A stretch of 64,000 nucleotides of DNA from Sipunculus nudus (lineage: Eukaryota > Annelida > Sipuncula > Golfingiida > Sipunculidae), in NCBI GenBank assembly GCA_026874595.1, contig CM049311.1, positions 35,815,176-35,879,175 of the forward strand, written 5' to 3'. The position numbers were made by a program, and so were the translations under genes. Under the pieces are notes generated by a model. It was not told the DNA's origin and searched no databases. It was given only the letters and a program-made list of their open reading frames with translations. Below are positions 23,974 to 36,527 of this stretch, one piece after another (position 1 is the first letter of the stretch; each line of letters begins with the position of its first letter).

Positions 23974-24135
23974 GGGTGACAGACAAAAGCCCACCCTGAC
24001 AAAAGCCCACCCTGACAAAGGCCCACCGCACAAGAGCCCACTTGACAAAAACCCAGCCCTAAAAGTGCAGACCTGGACAAAAGCCCACCCTTGAATAAAA
24101 TGTAAAATTAAATGATTTTATTGTGTTTTTCTTAA

Positions 24136-26756
24136 GTTTTTAGCTCAGCTGACTATAAGTCATCTGAGCTATAGTCGTGGTCCATTGTCCGTCGTCCGTC
24201 TGTCTGTCAGTCCGTCCGTCCGTCCGTCCGTAGATGTGGCACGTTTTGAAACCGTAAGACCTAGGAATCCAAAATTCAGCATAATGTTAGATGTCCCCAA
24301 GATCTCCTACCAAGCCGAAAACTGGGTCTTTGCGACTTTATTCCTTTGAGAAATTAAGGAAAAACCTCAATTTTTTATTAAAAACCTATTTTCACACTTT
24401 AGGACTGCCTAATATCAAAACCACTCATCTGTTTTTCCTCATATTTCCTATAAATAATCCTCTATATAATTCCTATGTACATGCCAGAAATTAGGTCTGT
24501 ATTATTTAATTTAAAAAAGTTATGGGCCCAAACATAATACATTTTGTAAATAATCAGGAAAGAAATTTTATCACTTAACACAAAACATGTTAAAGCTAAG
24601 CACTTTTTTTCCAGTAATATTACTTTTATTAATCAAAATTAAATTGTATACCCAAAATTAGATCAAAATCTTTTAAATTTTTAAAAATATTAGCAAAAAT
24701 AAAAAATTGGTACCTTAAATTTTGCCCAACTTTGACCATGGCACGTTTTTTTGCTGTAACTGCTGTGGATTTAATTTTCACAGCATGTTTTTGTTAGCAT
24801 TTCAACTGTTAACACCAAAAATTTGAAACCAGTTGATCAAAAACTGTAGATTTTATTCAAGTTTTCAAGCACCATGTCACATATTGCTAGTGTTATGCAG
24901 TTTGCTAGAGCTCAGCTCCCAAGCTTCAGCTATAAGTTCCTTAAATTTGGCATACAGTTAGATTTCTCCAAAATCCCCTACCATGCCAAGAATTTGGTCA
25001 CTAGGACTGAATTCCTTTGAGATATCAATGAAAAACTTCATTTTTCCATTAAAAACTCAATGTTACACTTTAAGACTGCCTAATATCAAAACCACTGATC
25101 TGACTTTGATCATTTATAATATACATATTTTTCTATACATTCACTATGCACATGCCAGAAATGATGTCAGAATTGTGTATTTTTTTTAAGTTATGGGCCC
25201 AAACATAATGCACTTTGTAAAAAATCAAGAAATATATTTACTCCCTTAACAAGGGCATTGCTGAAGCTAGAGATCTTTTTTGTCAGGGATGTAACATTAT
25301 TTAATCAAGATTCAATTGAATACCCAAAATTAGTTCTGAATTTTTCAAATTTTATAAGTTATTAGTATAAATATAAAATTAGTACCTTAAATTTTGCCCA
25401 ACTGTGACCATGGCACGTTTGTTTCCCATGAGCACTGTTGGTATAATTTTCATATCATGCACACATAAGGATTTCAGCTTTTTAGTTTAGAAAGCTGAAT
25501 GAAATTTGCCAAATATTGTAGCTTTTGTTAATGTTTTTTATGAGACCCTGTCAGACTTTGGCTCTCTCCAGCCCCTCTTGAGTCACCTGTATGTTGACCT
25601 TGTTGACCTTTCATCAAATTATGCACGCTTGAGGGAATAGGCAGCTTATGGCCAGCCACAGTTGATCCAGGTGTTCAACCCAACTCATCTAGTAGTTTTA
25701 ACCAACAACATAACAATAAACAATAAATTAATAAATTTTTATTGGTTTTTAATAACAAATTAATGAAAAACAGAAAACGAATTTGTTAGTTTATAATAAC
25801 AGAAAATTAACTTGCAGTTACTGATGATATAAGAATCTTGTATCGATGGGTAGAATGTCACATATTCCAAATAACACCATGCAGTCACCTATGGCATTTT
25901 TCAGTTCATTTTTAATGATAAAGAAGTAAATCATATTATTTATTACTAATCATTAAGGATTATATAAAGGAAATTAATGATAGACAAAGATGCAGTTGAT
26001 AATATTAATCTAGATTCCTACTGTGTCTAGTGTGTACATTGATGTGAAATTAGTCCAAAATGAATTTTTTACAGTTATTTTTTAATATAAATAAAAGCCA
26101 TAAAACCAGGTACTCATGATCATTATTTAAATGTGTGAATTTTGTATATTCTGGATTCTCAACATCATTGTTTGGTGAAAACTGAATAAATACCAGACAT
26201 GGTGCAAATACTTTGTAATTGTATTTAAATACGAATATGATTATGTACTCCATTATAAAATTTCTTGCATAAAGAATGGGAATTCAGGTAAAAATGAAAG
26301 TATATGAATACTTGTGCAAATACTTTCAAAATGTATTCATGAATGCATTCATGAATATATTCTTTAATATTATTTTAATAATCATATCAGTTATATTTCA
26401 TTTTAAAAAATCATATGATTCTCTTATTATTTTTAATAAAAATTATATTTGGGACAATATTTGTAATTTTTTTAATAAATAGTTAAACTCTTATATTATA
26501 TGTTCTGCTTATAAGTTATATGGCCAAGTCAAAATCTGTGTGACAGTAGTACTCCATTTGTTAATAAAATAAATGAAATCAATCCTCTTCCCTGTCTCCA
26601 AAGGTACTATCAAAATCATACATAAGCTAAACAACAACAACTCATAATACAGCTTATATTTATTACCACACAAAACCAGCATGTGCCTCATTTCTAAATA
26701 ATATTTTTTTATCATATATAACAGCTGAGCGCCGTGACCCATAGGTCCCTTGTTTT
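24136..26756 (+). mobile_element. HINE family A, complete 2.6-kb copy
   Basis: The 5' stem-loop spans 24141-24171: arm TAGCTCAGCTGAC, loop TATAA, arm GTCATCTGAGCTA, with 13-bp arms and one C/T mismatch. A GTCC/GTCTG microsatellite follows at 24187-24231. There are two central core units about 670 bp apart (24285 and 24957 carry the same 'gttagatgtcccc...ctaccaagcc' type start). A 3' end with CAGCTGAG (inverse of 5' CTCAGCTG) and a 12-bp palindrome with one substitution lies at 26736-26747, then TTGTTTTT. No protein is encoded. It sits inside the left arm of the transposon at 23974-27816. Confidence 0.9.
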
Positions 26757-27401
26757 TAATACTTCTGTATTCTGAGAACCCTGTGGTACTGTGTGGAAGA
26801 GTATAAATATTATGATTAACATATATTAACATACACATTATAATATGAAGATTAACATCCCAATATATATTATACCTAATAAGCCCACTGATGTTATTGT
26901 TTTTACAGGAAATATGTATATATTATATAAATATTCTATATTTATGATGATTTATATATATATATATATTTTGTTTTATTATATGTTTTAATATATGTTG
27001 GATTTTTAATATAATATTCTTAGTACAATTATCATTCTTTTATGATTATATTATTTTATAATATATAATTTATAATATATATGTCTCTGTTAATAGTTTA
27101 GGAGAACCCTAGGCATTCTCTTTGATGTTTGTGTTTGTTTTGATTACATCACTTTAGCTGTAGAGACCCCAATCAGAAACCAGTTAGCTAATTAGCCTGA
27201 TTATTTGCTCAAAAGATTGGGTGTCACATTTCCCTTTGTGGAACAAAAAGTTCACAAGTATAATTATAATTAACATATAAATTATATAATTTTGGTTAAC
27301 ATATAAATTATAACTAATTAGCCTATTGACATTTTTTAATTTACATGAAATATATATAATATATCATTATATATTATATATTATGTATATGCAATATTAA
27401 A

Positions 27402-27407
<6 letters not shown>

Positions 27408-27440
<33 letters not shown>
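27408..27440. repeat. (AT)n microsatellite
   Basis: An uninterrupted TA run inside the AT-rich interior of the inverted-repeat transposon. A shorter one lies near 26951-26969. Confidence 0.9.
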
Positions 27441-27443
<3 letters not shown>

Positions 27444-27816
27444 GTGATCTATAAAGTGATCTATGAAAAATATAAATATAACACATATATGTTCACTTAT
27501 ATATATTTATATATTTGTTTTAGCAAGCTGTAGATAGATATATATAACAGATATATATGCATGTATATTAGCACATAAACATATATAATACTTGTCATAA
27601 GTATAAAAAATGTTTCATAAATTTTGAAAATGATACAGAAGTATTTAAAAAACTTTAGAAAAACATGATAAAATCATTAAAATTTATATTTTAGTCAAGG
27701 GTGGGCTTTTGTCCAGGTTTGCACTTTTAGGGGTGGGTTTTTGTCCAGTGGGCTCTTGTCCGGTGGGCCTTTGTCAGGGTGGGCTTTTGTCAGGCTGGGC
27801 CTTTGCCCTTACACCC

Positions 27817-27825
27817 TCTCTGTGC
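27817..27825. repeat. Target-site duplication, right copy (9 bp)
   Basis: TCTCTGTGC immediately after the terminal CACCC; identical to 23965-23973. Confidence 0.85.
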
Positions 27826-28340
27826 ACCCTGCTACTTGCACTTTACCTGGTATCTTAACTAAAACAATTCTGTTCTGGTCTGATTGAGCACATTTCTTAA
27901 CACTGTACAACTAAAGGAGAATAGAATAATAGCTATGATTACAATTGTAACAATCTGATAGGTTTACTAGATCAAAAAAACTTTGTTAAGTTGGTCCAAC
28001 TGTCATTTAGTAAAAGTTACAGCTATGGAACCTGTAAATTTTCCAGTGACTCTCCGAGATACAATATACTTTATCCACAATTAAGGCCAGAAACAGGGTG
28101 CACATTATATACAGGGTTATTGGGTTTTCTACCAAAATTGTGGCTCTGAATGAGGGTGTGGATAATATGCGGTAGTGGATTATCTTTGGTGAAAGATGGT
28201 ATAAATTTGTCTGACCTTTTACTGAATTGCCATCAGTTGAATTTCAAATTTACATAAATATAAAGAATTGTATGTGTTGATCAAAATAGGGTGAACATCA
28301 TCTTTATGATAATGTGATGTATGTACATATCATTGTTTCC
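27826..28340. other. Unassigned, with a possible small MITE
   Basis: Bases 28085-28175 contain facing 'gggtgcacattata' and 'gggtgtggataatatgcgg' stretches that may be remnants of a small element. No exon is visible. Confidence 0.3.
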
Positions 28341-28930
28341 CCGGACAAAGTTGGAGGTAGGGGATACTATGGTTTTAGCATGGTTCCACTATTGCCACAG
28401 AGGATTCTTGTGAGCAAGATGACTAAAAAATATTTCACGGATCTTTATCGAACTACCCGTGCATAGAAATGGGTAAGAATCCTAAATCCTAAATAAAATG
28501 GCGTCATGACCTTAAATAGGAGAGTGGCCTTGACATTGAATAGGTCCATTTCTGATGAAAAAAAGGTCACTCAAAATCTTGAATATGTCAAAGGTTGCAT
28601 GGATTGGTCCAAAAATCAGGTTGACCAAAAATCTTGGATAGCTTTGTCTTATATGGGAGACTTGTTATGCCACCTACTATCCTTTTCTTGTTTATATAAA
28701 TGGATCTTTTACCTGCATAGTTGGAACCTGACAGTAGTGTGAGCAGTAGAAGTAAAAAAAACTAATGGGCAGATTTCTTTCATATTATGCACTTGTATAA
28801 ATGTCTGTTATGGGATAAACCCCATTTAAATTCAGGTCATGACCTTCATTGTGAAGGTGGCCTTGACTTGAATATTTCCATAATTGTTGAAAAAACAAAC
28901 AAAAACATACTTCTCAATCTGATGGATGTG
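28341..28930 (+). repeat. Dispersed repeat family D, longest copy
   Basis: Begins 'ccccggacaaagttggagg...ggatactatggtttt', which resembles the block from about 21065 ('acaaagttatgtggatactatg'). Two core units share 'gtcatgacctt...ggtggccttgac' (near 28504 and 28846). It is related to 2736-3030. The frame 28506-28742 is incidental. Confidence 0.5.
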
Positions 28931-31714
28931 TGTTTCTGAAAATCAAAGTGAAAGATGTCATGTGATTAGTTGATGAAAAACTTGTGCACTTTATACACAG
29001 AGGTTTTATTTTTGTGGTAATTTTCCTTTGTAATTTCTCTATAATTTCCCTACAATAATTTTAAACCCTAATAAAAATATTCCAACCACAGTATATTTTT
29101 AAAGAATGGAAAAAGTTAACGGAATATAGATTTATAATATACATGTGAAGAATATATTTATGATGAAAAGACTTGACTGATATCTGAGATATACTGAGAT
29201 ATAAATAAGAATTCACAGAGAGAGTGACGTCAAATCAAGGATGGACAGACCACTGAACATTATTGAATTATATGTTAAAAGGCTGAGAATTGCAGCTACA
29301 TTGTTTAGTATTGATTCTGGTTCCGCTGCGAGGAAGGAAATATTGTAACCAATGGGAATTAATGATCGATGCACTGGTGTGGTGGAAATATAAACTACCA
29401 AGGAACTGCGAGTCTTCCTTTCCCATGAGCCACCTTTCTGTGAATGAAAACGCTCAATAATTACACATCTGTATGACCCACCCACGTTCTTCCTAGCGAT
29501 GCAGCACAGTGGTGTTGTGTCCATAATTTCTTGTCCTTTTAGTGTGTCACTGATGGTCGTGCACTGTGTGGGCAGCATTCTTGTCTGGCTCATGGCCAGA
29601 CAACTGCTTCGGGCCTACAACCCCACACTGTTTTATCCAATGTCTTTTCTCCGCTTTGGTGTCTTAAAACCAGGTGGCAGAAGATGTATCAAGGTGGAAA
29701 TACAAGATATGATAAAATGATACCAGGTAGCAATGGGTTGGCTGGCTCAGCTTGGCGAAGCGCTGCCACAGACAACAATTCAGTGTTCCTGTGTGGGCAG
29801 ACAAGAAGAGCTCTACCCACGTTGGACGACAATAATTAAACATGGCTGACAATGAGGTGGGAGGAGGGTAAACCTGAGGAGCGTCGCTGTCATGACATTC
29901 CTATCCAATCTCTGCCTTGGCAGTACTTCCAGTGCTATTAAACGCATACGGAAATATGTAAATATTCTCAATTTATTTCACTTCAGTGTTTATCTGTTCT
30001 TCATTTATAATCGATGCTTAGGTTAGCCATGGGAGCAATATGTTTACCTTTTGTGGATCTTAACAACATCTTCCTCGTGAGTATTATTTGTGTTTATACT
30101 GTATCCATCTGTTGTGTAACAGGAGTGATTGCAAGGTTAATGGGTTCCTTCCTACTAAGTCCTATTAGGGCCTCTCTTGAAATACAGTGCACTATAGTCT
30201 ATCCCTAGTTATTTTCTGTAATTTACAGTAATTAAACATGTTAATTGGAGACTTGGTCTGTAAAATTCCCTCTGGAGCTGATGAACATTTGTTGATCGAT
30301 AGCTGTAACCATGGTAACATGCAGTGTATTTGAGGATTTGGATTCTTAACGAACTTTTACAGGTAAGTGGACTTTACAGACTGAAGATAAGCTATTAATT
30401 AGTACACTGTCTGTATAGGAATTTGATGCTTGCATGGCTGGCTCTCTGCTACGTCACTAGTACTTGTATGGGTTTATAATATCCTTTTTTCATTCTGCAC
30501 ATTTGAGTAATTAGCAAGTAAAGTGATATTTAGCAAGTAAAGGAACCTCTGTAGCTCTCACTCTGTTAATCCCATGCTATTTGTTTTTGTGTGAGTGGGG
30601 TGGTCCACCAGTGAGCAAGGAAAAAGGACATATACTATAAATAGCATCGCTATATATTGAGGCATGCTCTGTAAAATTTGACAGCTCACAGAGAGCTTCA
30701 GGGTGATACATGCCAAATAAAAATACAAATAAAAGGTTTAGAGGTTCAAATCAATTATCATTTAATCAAGGAGTTGTAATTAAATGTATTGATTAATCAA
30801 AGCATTGTGACACACCTAAAGGGATGGCAAAATCATCATTGATTACTTGTATTGTAAATACATGAGTCTACATGAAGAAGCAGATATTTCTCAGAAAGAT
30901 TTCACAACTGAAATAGTTTGTGGTCATGTACGGTAATCAAATGCTGTTTCTTTGAAAGTTGGTTAATATTCTCCTTTCTCCAAGGGCTTGTTTACCAGGG
31001 GCAACTATCAATTACATCACAAAAATCAATAATTTTTCTAGCGGTGATGGTGTGTTATAGGTAAAAGAATTCTATTATTTATTTGTAAATATAATTTTCC
31101 ATATATTCAGAAACAAACATACTTGAAATTCATTTTTGCATAATCTCTGTGCAGGTTCAGAGATAATGGATTATTTGTCTGAACTGATTTTCTTTCAAGT
31201 GACATCGATAAATTAGGACAAATATAAAATCATTGGTCTTTCCACATTACTGTATTTATTTACGCACACTGTATTATAACACGCCATCATTGACATATAT
31301 ATCTTTTGTGATTCAGACAGATCTGTGGGTTATGAAAATGGTTTTCCTTCAAAGTATCCAGCATTTCCAATAAACCTCATAATCAGTGGCTTACATATTT
31401 CATTATAATTGGGCAGTGACTGATGGTCTTTAATTATAAGGTCAGACCAGAGAAAGCAGAGAGCTGTGACTGTGAGGGAGAGTCTCTTGTGATCCATCAT
31501 ATCAACCTAACTGCTAAAAAAAAGTCAGTAATATTGACTCGCCTTCACCAGTCTGGTTCCAAAGGTGAATGGTGACTGCCGATGTAACATTAATCTGGAA
31601 TAAATTTATTCAGCAGGGTATGAGTCCAATACTGGCCTAGATGTATACTGGATGCTAAAACACTAACCCCTGTTAAAAGTCAGCAAGACCCTGACCCCAG
31701 TCATCATCTAAGTC
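28931..31714. other. Unassigned region, locally GC-richer at 29.3-29.9 kb
   Basis: Bases 29300-29900 have more CpG and GC than their surroundings and could be a promoter or first-exon area. The minus-strand frame 29213-29593 (126 codons) shows no domain I recognise and starts and ends without splice or promoter support. The rest is AT-rich filler. Confidence 0.35.
29842..29856 (+). other. Candidate first coding exon of the RSK gene (tentative)
   Basis: An ATG in good context (AAACATGG) opens a short frame, Met-Ala-Asp-Asn-Glu, followed by the donor-like GAG|gtggga. This leaves phase 0, matching the phase-0 start of the exon at 40994. The same donor hexamer ends the well-supported exon 9 of this gene. 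A stronger-looking gtaaac donor lies 11 bases downstream but would leave phase 2. It lies in locally CpG-richer sequence. The N-termini of RSKs are too variable to confirm this by homology. Confidence 0.18.
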
Positions 31715-33300
31715 AGCAGGAATTTGTTGACCTGCACTCTCTAGTAAGCTGAATAATATTCCCACTGTTGATAATCAGCAGCATGATGACGGTCATTGTC
31801 CTAGTTGGCAGGATGATATTTAACATTGTCCTAGTCAGCAGGATGAAGTTGGTCATTGTCCTAGTCAGCAGGATATTTATCATTGTTTTAGTCAGCAGGA
31901 TGATGTTTATCATTGTCCTAGTCAGTAGGATGATATTGTTTACTGTCCTAGTCAGCAGGATGATGTTGGTAATTGTCCTAAACAGCAGTATAATGTTGGT
32001 TATTGTCCAAGTCAGCAGGATGATGTAAGTCATTGTCCCAGTTAGCAGTATAATGTTGGTCATTGTCATAGTCAGTAGGATGATATTGGTTATTGTCATA
32101 GTTAACAAGATGATGCTTATCATTGTCATAGTTAGCAGGATGATGTTTATCATTGTCCTGATCAGCATGATGATGTTTATCATTGTCCTAGACAACAGGA
32201 TGATGTTGGTCATTGTCCTGGTCAATATGATGATGTTTATCATTTCCTTTGTCAGCAGGATGATGTTTATCATTGTCCTAGTCAGCAGGATGATGTTTAT
32301 CATTATCCTAGTCAGCAGGATGATGTTTATCATTGTCCTAGACAGCAGGATGATTTTTATCATTGCCCTAGTCAGCAGGATGATATTGGTCAATGTCCTG
32401 ATCAGCAGGATGATGTTTATCATTGTCTTAGACAGCAGGATGATGTTGATCATTGTAATAGACGACAGGATGATGTTGGTCATTGTCCTGGTCAACATGA
32501 TGATGTTTATCATTTCCTTTGTCAGCAGGAGGATGTTTATCATTGTCCTAGTCAGCAGAATGATGTTTATCATTGTCCTTGTCAACAGGATGATGTCCGT
32601 CGTTGTCATAGTCAGCAGGATGATGTTCTTCATTGTCATAGTCAGTAAGATGATATTGGCCTCTGTCCTAGTCAGCAGGTGATGTTGGCCATTGTCCTAG
32701 TCAGGAGTAATGATATTTGTCATTGCCCTAGTCAGCACGATGATGTTTATCAATGTCCTAGTCAGCAGGGTGATGTTCATTAGCAAAATAATGTTGATCA
32801 TTGTCATAGTTAGCAGGGTGATGTTAGTCATTGTCCTAGTCAGCAGGATGATGTTGATCATTGACACAGTAAGCAGGACAGTGTTGACTTCTTTCCTAGT
32901 CAGCAGGTTCTTAATGACCCTAGTCCTAGTCTGCAGAATGATGTTAATCATTGTCATAGCAGGATGATGTTAATCATTGTCATAGCAGGACAATGTTTAT
33001 CATTGTCATAGCAGGATGATATCAATCATTGTCATAGCAGGATAATGTTTATCATTGTCATGGCAGAATGATGTTAATTAGTGTCAAAGCCAGATGATGT
33101 TGGTTGTCCAGGTCAGCAGGATGATGTTGATCATCATAGATAGCAGGAAAATGATGAGCTCGTTCCTTGAGTCAGAAGGATTGTGACCTTTGTCTTAGTC
33201 AGCAGGATGATGTTGGTCAGCAGGATGATGTTGATATTTGCCCTAGACAGCAGGATGATGTTGATCCTCCTCCTAATCAACAAGACAATGTCAACTTTAC
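31715..33300. repeat. 30-bp minisatellite, about 50 units
   Basis: The commonest unit joins GTCAGCAGGATGATG to TTTATCATTGTCCTA. ATGAT-gttt-ATCAT inside each unit can form a small hairpin. Because 30 is a multiple of three and the unit has no stop in some frames, long frames stay open on both strands (308 codons at 31713-32639 minus; 209 codons at 32053-32682 plus). On the minus strand these encode a decapeptide of the type Thr-Met-Ile-Asn-Ile-Ile-Leu-Leu-Thr-Arg. From about 32950 to 33065 the unit shortens to about 26 bp. I regard the frames as repeat by-products. Confidence 0.95.
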
Positions 33301-34614
33301 TTATCAGTTATGGTCTGCTTGCGAAAGTCTATTCTAGTCCTTGTAGGCCTGATGCTAACCCTAGGCAAGGTCTAGAGGACATTGACCCTTGGTACAGACA
33401 GCAGAATGATGCTGGCTGGGTCTTGGGCAGTATAATGTTAACTGTAGTCTATACAGAGAGGTGATGTACCTTGTCTCTGGTTGGCCATTGTCCTGAAAGG
33501 AGGGATCCAGACCCCTAGGGTTATAAATGTGATTAATGGCTGAGGAATTAGGTATTATTTCTAATGCTTTGCATCTGGCATTCCATCAATATCTTAACTG
33601 TTTGTGAGGAAGCTGACTGGACTTGAACCCTAAAAAAAATGTGAGAACATAGAAGAAGAAGGCAGGTTATAGTACTTCCAGATGGGTTGTGATTTTTGTA
33701 GGCCATGTCTAGAAAAGGGTTGTCTCGGTGGCTGTGGCCTTGCAGAGAGCCAGACTCCAGAAAATCAATACACTCAGAAGGTCAATAGTCCGACAAGGAC
33801 AGGGCTATTTAGTCAAGTTCCTTCCAGAATGGTTGGATGTGATATGGTGCCAGCACATCAGAGATGAGGTCAGGTGCCTTTCATTTGTTTGTAAACAATG
33901 CTAGGGAGTTGGTTTTCTGTGCATGTCTGCAGCCAGGGCATGCTGGGTTTACAGCCTGTCTGCTGCAGCAGCCTTCCAGTTCCTGGAAGCACCAGATGGA
34001 GTGATACCTATTTTATTTATTCCAGAGCTTCAGGGCTCCTGTCTCTCATCCAGCTTTTCCTCACCAGCAGCACCATCCCTCTGGGTGATGTGGGCATCAC
34101 TGTTCTTTCTCCCCATCCAGTGCAAGCACTTCATCAACCAGTGATCAGATAGCATGTTAAACGGTTCTTCCTGCTGTATTAGACTTAAGTGGGCTGTTCT
34201 ATTAAGATGTATGCTCCAGTTCTTTTGTATAAATGCCTGTGTTCTGGGATATGTAACTGGGCCAGGTATGTGTTTATATAGGTTACTAGATTTTATTCCA
34301 GACTAGAGGTTTATACTTAATGACCTGTGTATGTGCATGCCAGCTGTCTGCTTCATCTGATTTTACTCAGTCTAGCACATTTCTTTAAATATTAATAACC
34401 TGGATTTCTTCTGTTAGAGTGGATGTAAATTTAGATGTGGGTTGGGTTTGTTTAGTGTGATGTACATAAATAAATATAATTTAGCAGGAAAAATACACCG
34501 TACTGGAACCACCTGTAAGAGAGATGAAACCAATTAAAAAAAGTTCACCCAAACTCTGTGAGTAATCAAACATTCTTTATAGTCTTAGTTCAGTATTAAC
34601 TTTTGTGAATATTG
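33301..34614. other. Unassigned non-coding sequence
   Basis: Isolated minisatellite-like words continue to about 33430. Bases 33700-34150 are slightly GC-richer, with overlapping short frames but no domain or convincing splice pair. Confidence 0.4.
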
Positions 34615-34930
34615 GGCATGTAACATCAAGCTTTTACTTGCCCTACTTGTCCTGCAAAATGTGATCACAGCCACAAACACAAAAAGTGTGTTCCACATGA
34701 TTATTTTTCATCAATAAACATGGTCAAATGTATATGATATAATTTTTCCACGAAAGAAAACAGCTACATCAAGATCAGTTCAGATTCTGGCCTTAGTGTA
34801 AAGGTTTATGTTAAACCCCTTTGCCTACTTAGGCAAGGTGACCCAAGCCCACTTTTGGTTGCCCTACTGCAATTTTCTGGTCCTCTTACTTGCCCCAGGA
34901 AAGGGGTTAACTGTTAATGTTTAGCCCTGG
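34615..34930 (-). mobile_element. hAT-like non-autonomous remnant, second copy
   Basis: Same order as 21585-21812: 'gtaacatcaagcttttacttgccctac' at the left, 'acttgcccc.gg' and 'aactgttaatgtttagccctg' at the right. It is longer than the 21.6 kb copy. The right end, read in reverse, gives a CAGGGCT...CATTAAC terminus. Confidence 0.45.
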
Positions 34931-36527
34931 TAGTACCTTCAGTAAACTGCTTCAGCAGGACAACCTAGTCTGGATTTCAAATGTGGCACCTTTAATATTA
35001 TTTGTTTAAGGTCAAGCAAACGTATTCCAAATCTCATTATATTATCATATAACATAATTGCCTATGAAAAAAATATTAATATAGATTTTACATAAAATGA
35101 GCCCAATTCCTGGAGGAAAAACATTTTTTCTATCTATTTTTCCACTAAAAACATGAGGTTGTGTGTTTTGTTCAAAAACTATGGGCACATCTATGAGCAC
35201 TGTCAAATTGGCAGTGACGTCACACACTGGGAAATCCCCTGACTAAAAATTCTAGATCTCAGTAAAAGCACAGTATTTCCGCCTCTGTCAGTCCCAAATT
35301 TTCAGCAGAGAATAAAAACAACATGCATTACTAGATCTGAGTTGTTGATAAAATTCAGTCCATGATGTCACACGTGTACCAGCCAATCAAATCAGTGCAA
35401 AGTCTGGGATCTGGGTGAAATCCTCCCATCACACAACAAATGCACGTGGAATAGGTTTACTTAACCTTAATAGGGAACTGGAACCAGTTGTATGATTATG
35501 GGGAATTGACTATCAAGCATATGACTTTGGGGACCTGGTCAAGTTAAGAAAAATTTTTTAAAGCTATGGATTTTATCCAAATATGAATATAGAAATATTT
35601 ATTCTTTAACCCCAATAAGCCAACCTGTACTCCTAGGGGAGGCTCAATAAGACTTGTGCCTGGCATTAAAATATAAATTATATCAAATTATCAAGGAGAA
35701 TAGGATTATTTATTTTGCTTTAGAATATAGTAATAATAAATAAAATATATGATGATATTAAAAGATAATATTAAAAGAATAATATTAAAATAATAATATT
35801 AAAAGATAAAATTAAAAGAAGTACTGCTAAAAGGTAAAAACTTAATTTTTCATTCACAAAAATTTTGTGCTGTTGTTTCCTCTGACCTCATGAAAACTGA
35901 TGTACCAGGAGTTTAACCTGATGTTCTCTCGTTATGTTAGTATTTCAGTGCAGATGGAATTCCTGTCATATTCCTGTGCGCATGTCGACATTTTCATGTA
36001 GGTTTGATCATTAATAGGAAAAAAGGTATTGCCTTTTGTTTTGTGTATAAGGAATGTAAAGTCATTGCTAAATATAGGTACAAAATTAATTAAAGAGGGA
36101 ATAATTCTATATTTTTAGCTCAGAGTTCTAAAGAAATTTTTTGTTGATTGCCATATTTGAGAGCAGGGACATTTTAAGCAGCTGGCTCCAGAGAGATTGA
36201 TTATGAAATGTGGAGGCACAGCTGTGGTACAATGAGTGCTCAGGAAATATCAACCTTCTGATAATTGACTTGCCAGTCATGAAGTTGAACTTTACATCTA
36301 TGCCTTTATTTGCATGATACGTAACTTGCATTGTGATGTGGTTATTAAGCATTACGTCACTGCTACAAGGAATTCAAGGTTTTGTTAGTCTGTAAAACAA
36401 TACCAGCCCGGCAGAGCTATTTTTGGCTGACATAATTATATTCATCCAATAGATATCTTAAAGAGATATTGAAAATTTTCTTTTTTAATTCTGAGTATAT
36501 TTTTTCTTAGAATTAAGTATCCAACTT
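34931..36527. other. Unassigned AT-rich sequence
   Basis: Bases 35728-35825 form a low-complexity tract of 'aataatattaaaag' type units. No exon is visible. Confidence 0.4.

Larger units (their letters stand above)
23974..27816. mobile_element. Foldback/Mutator-like transposon with ~160-180-bp inverted arms and 9-bp TSD
   Basis: The left arm (23974-24140, continuing after the inserted HINE to about 26771) is the inverse of the right arm (about 27634-27816). Termini are GGGTG...CACCC. The outer part of each arm is built from imperfect ~16-bp units (GACAAAAGCCCACCCT), so the arms are internally repetitive as in foldback elements. The element is bracketed by a perfect 9-bp duplication. Nine-bp duplications fit Mutator-like and Foldback elements. 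The interior (26772-27633) is AT-rich and holds no transposase, so it is non-autonomous. Superfamily assignment is an inference. Confidence 0.8.

Noticed and set aside
22783..25189. Recurring ~68-codon frames starting Met-Ser-Pro-Arg (22783, 24291, 24983)
   Set aside because: They lie in HINE core units and recur because the DNA repeats. They are short, lack initiation context and differ by frame breaks in other copies.
29213..29593. 126-codon minus-strand frame
   Set aside because: No recognisable domain, no supporting splice sites, and a length possible by chance in this GC-richer patch.
31713..32639. 308-codon minus-strand open frame
   Set aside because: It follows a 30-bp tandem repeat exactly, with an overlapping long frame on the other strand and no promoter, splice or domain evidence.
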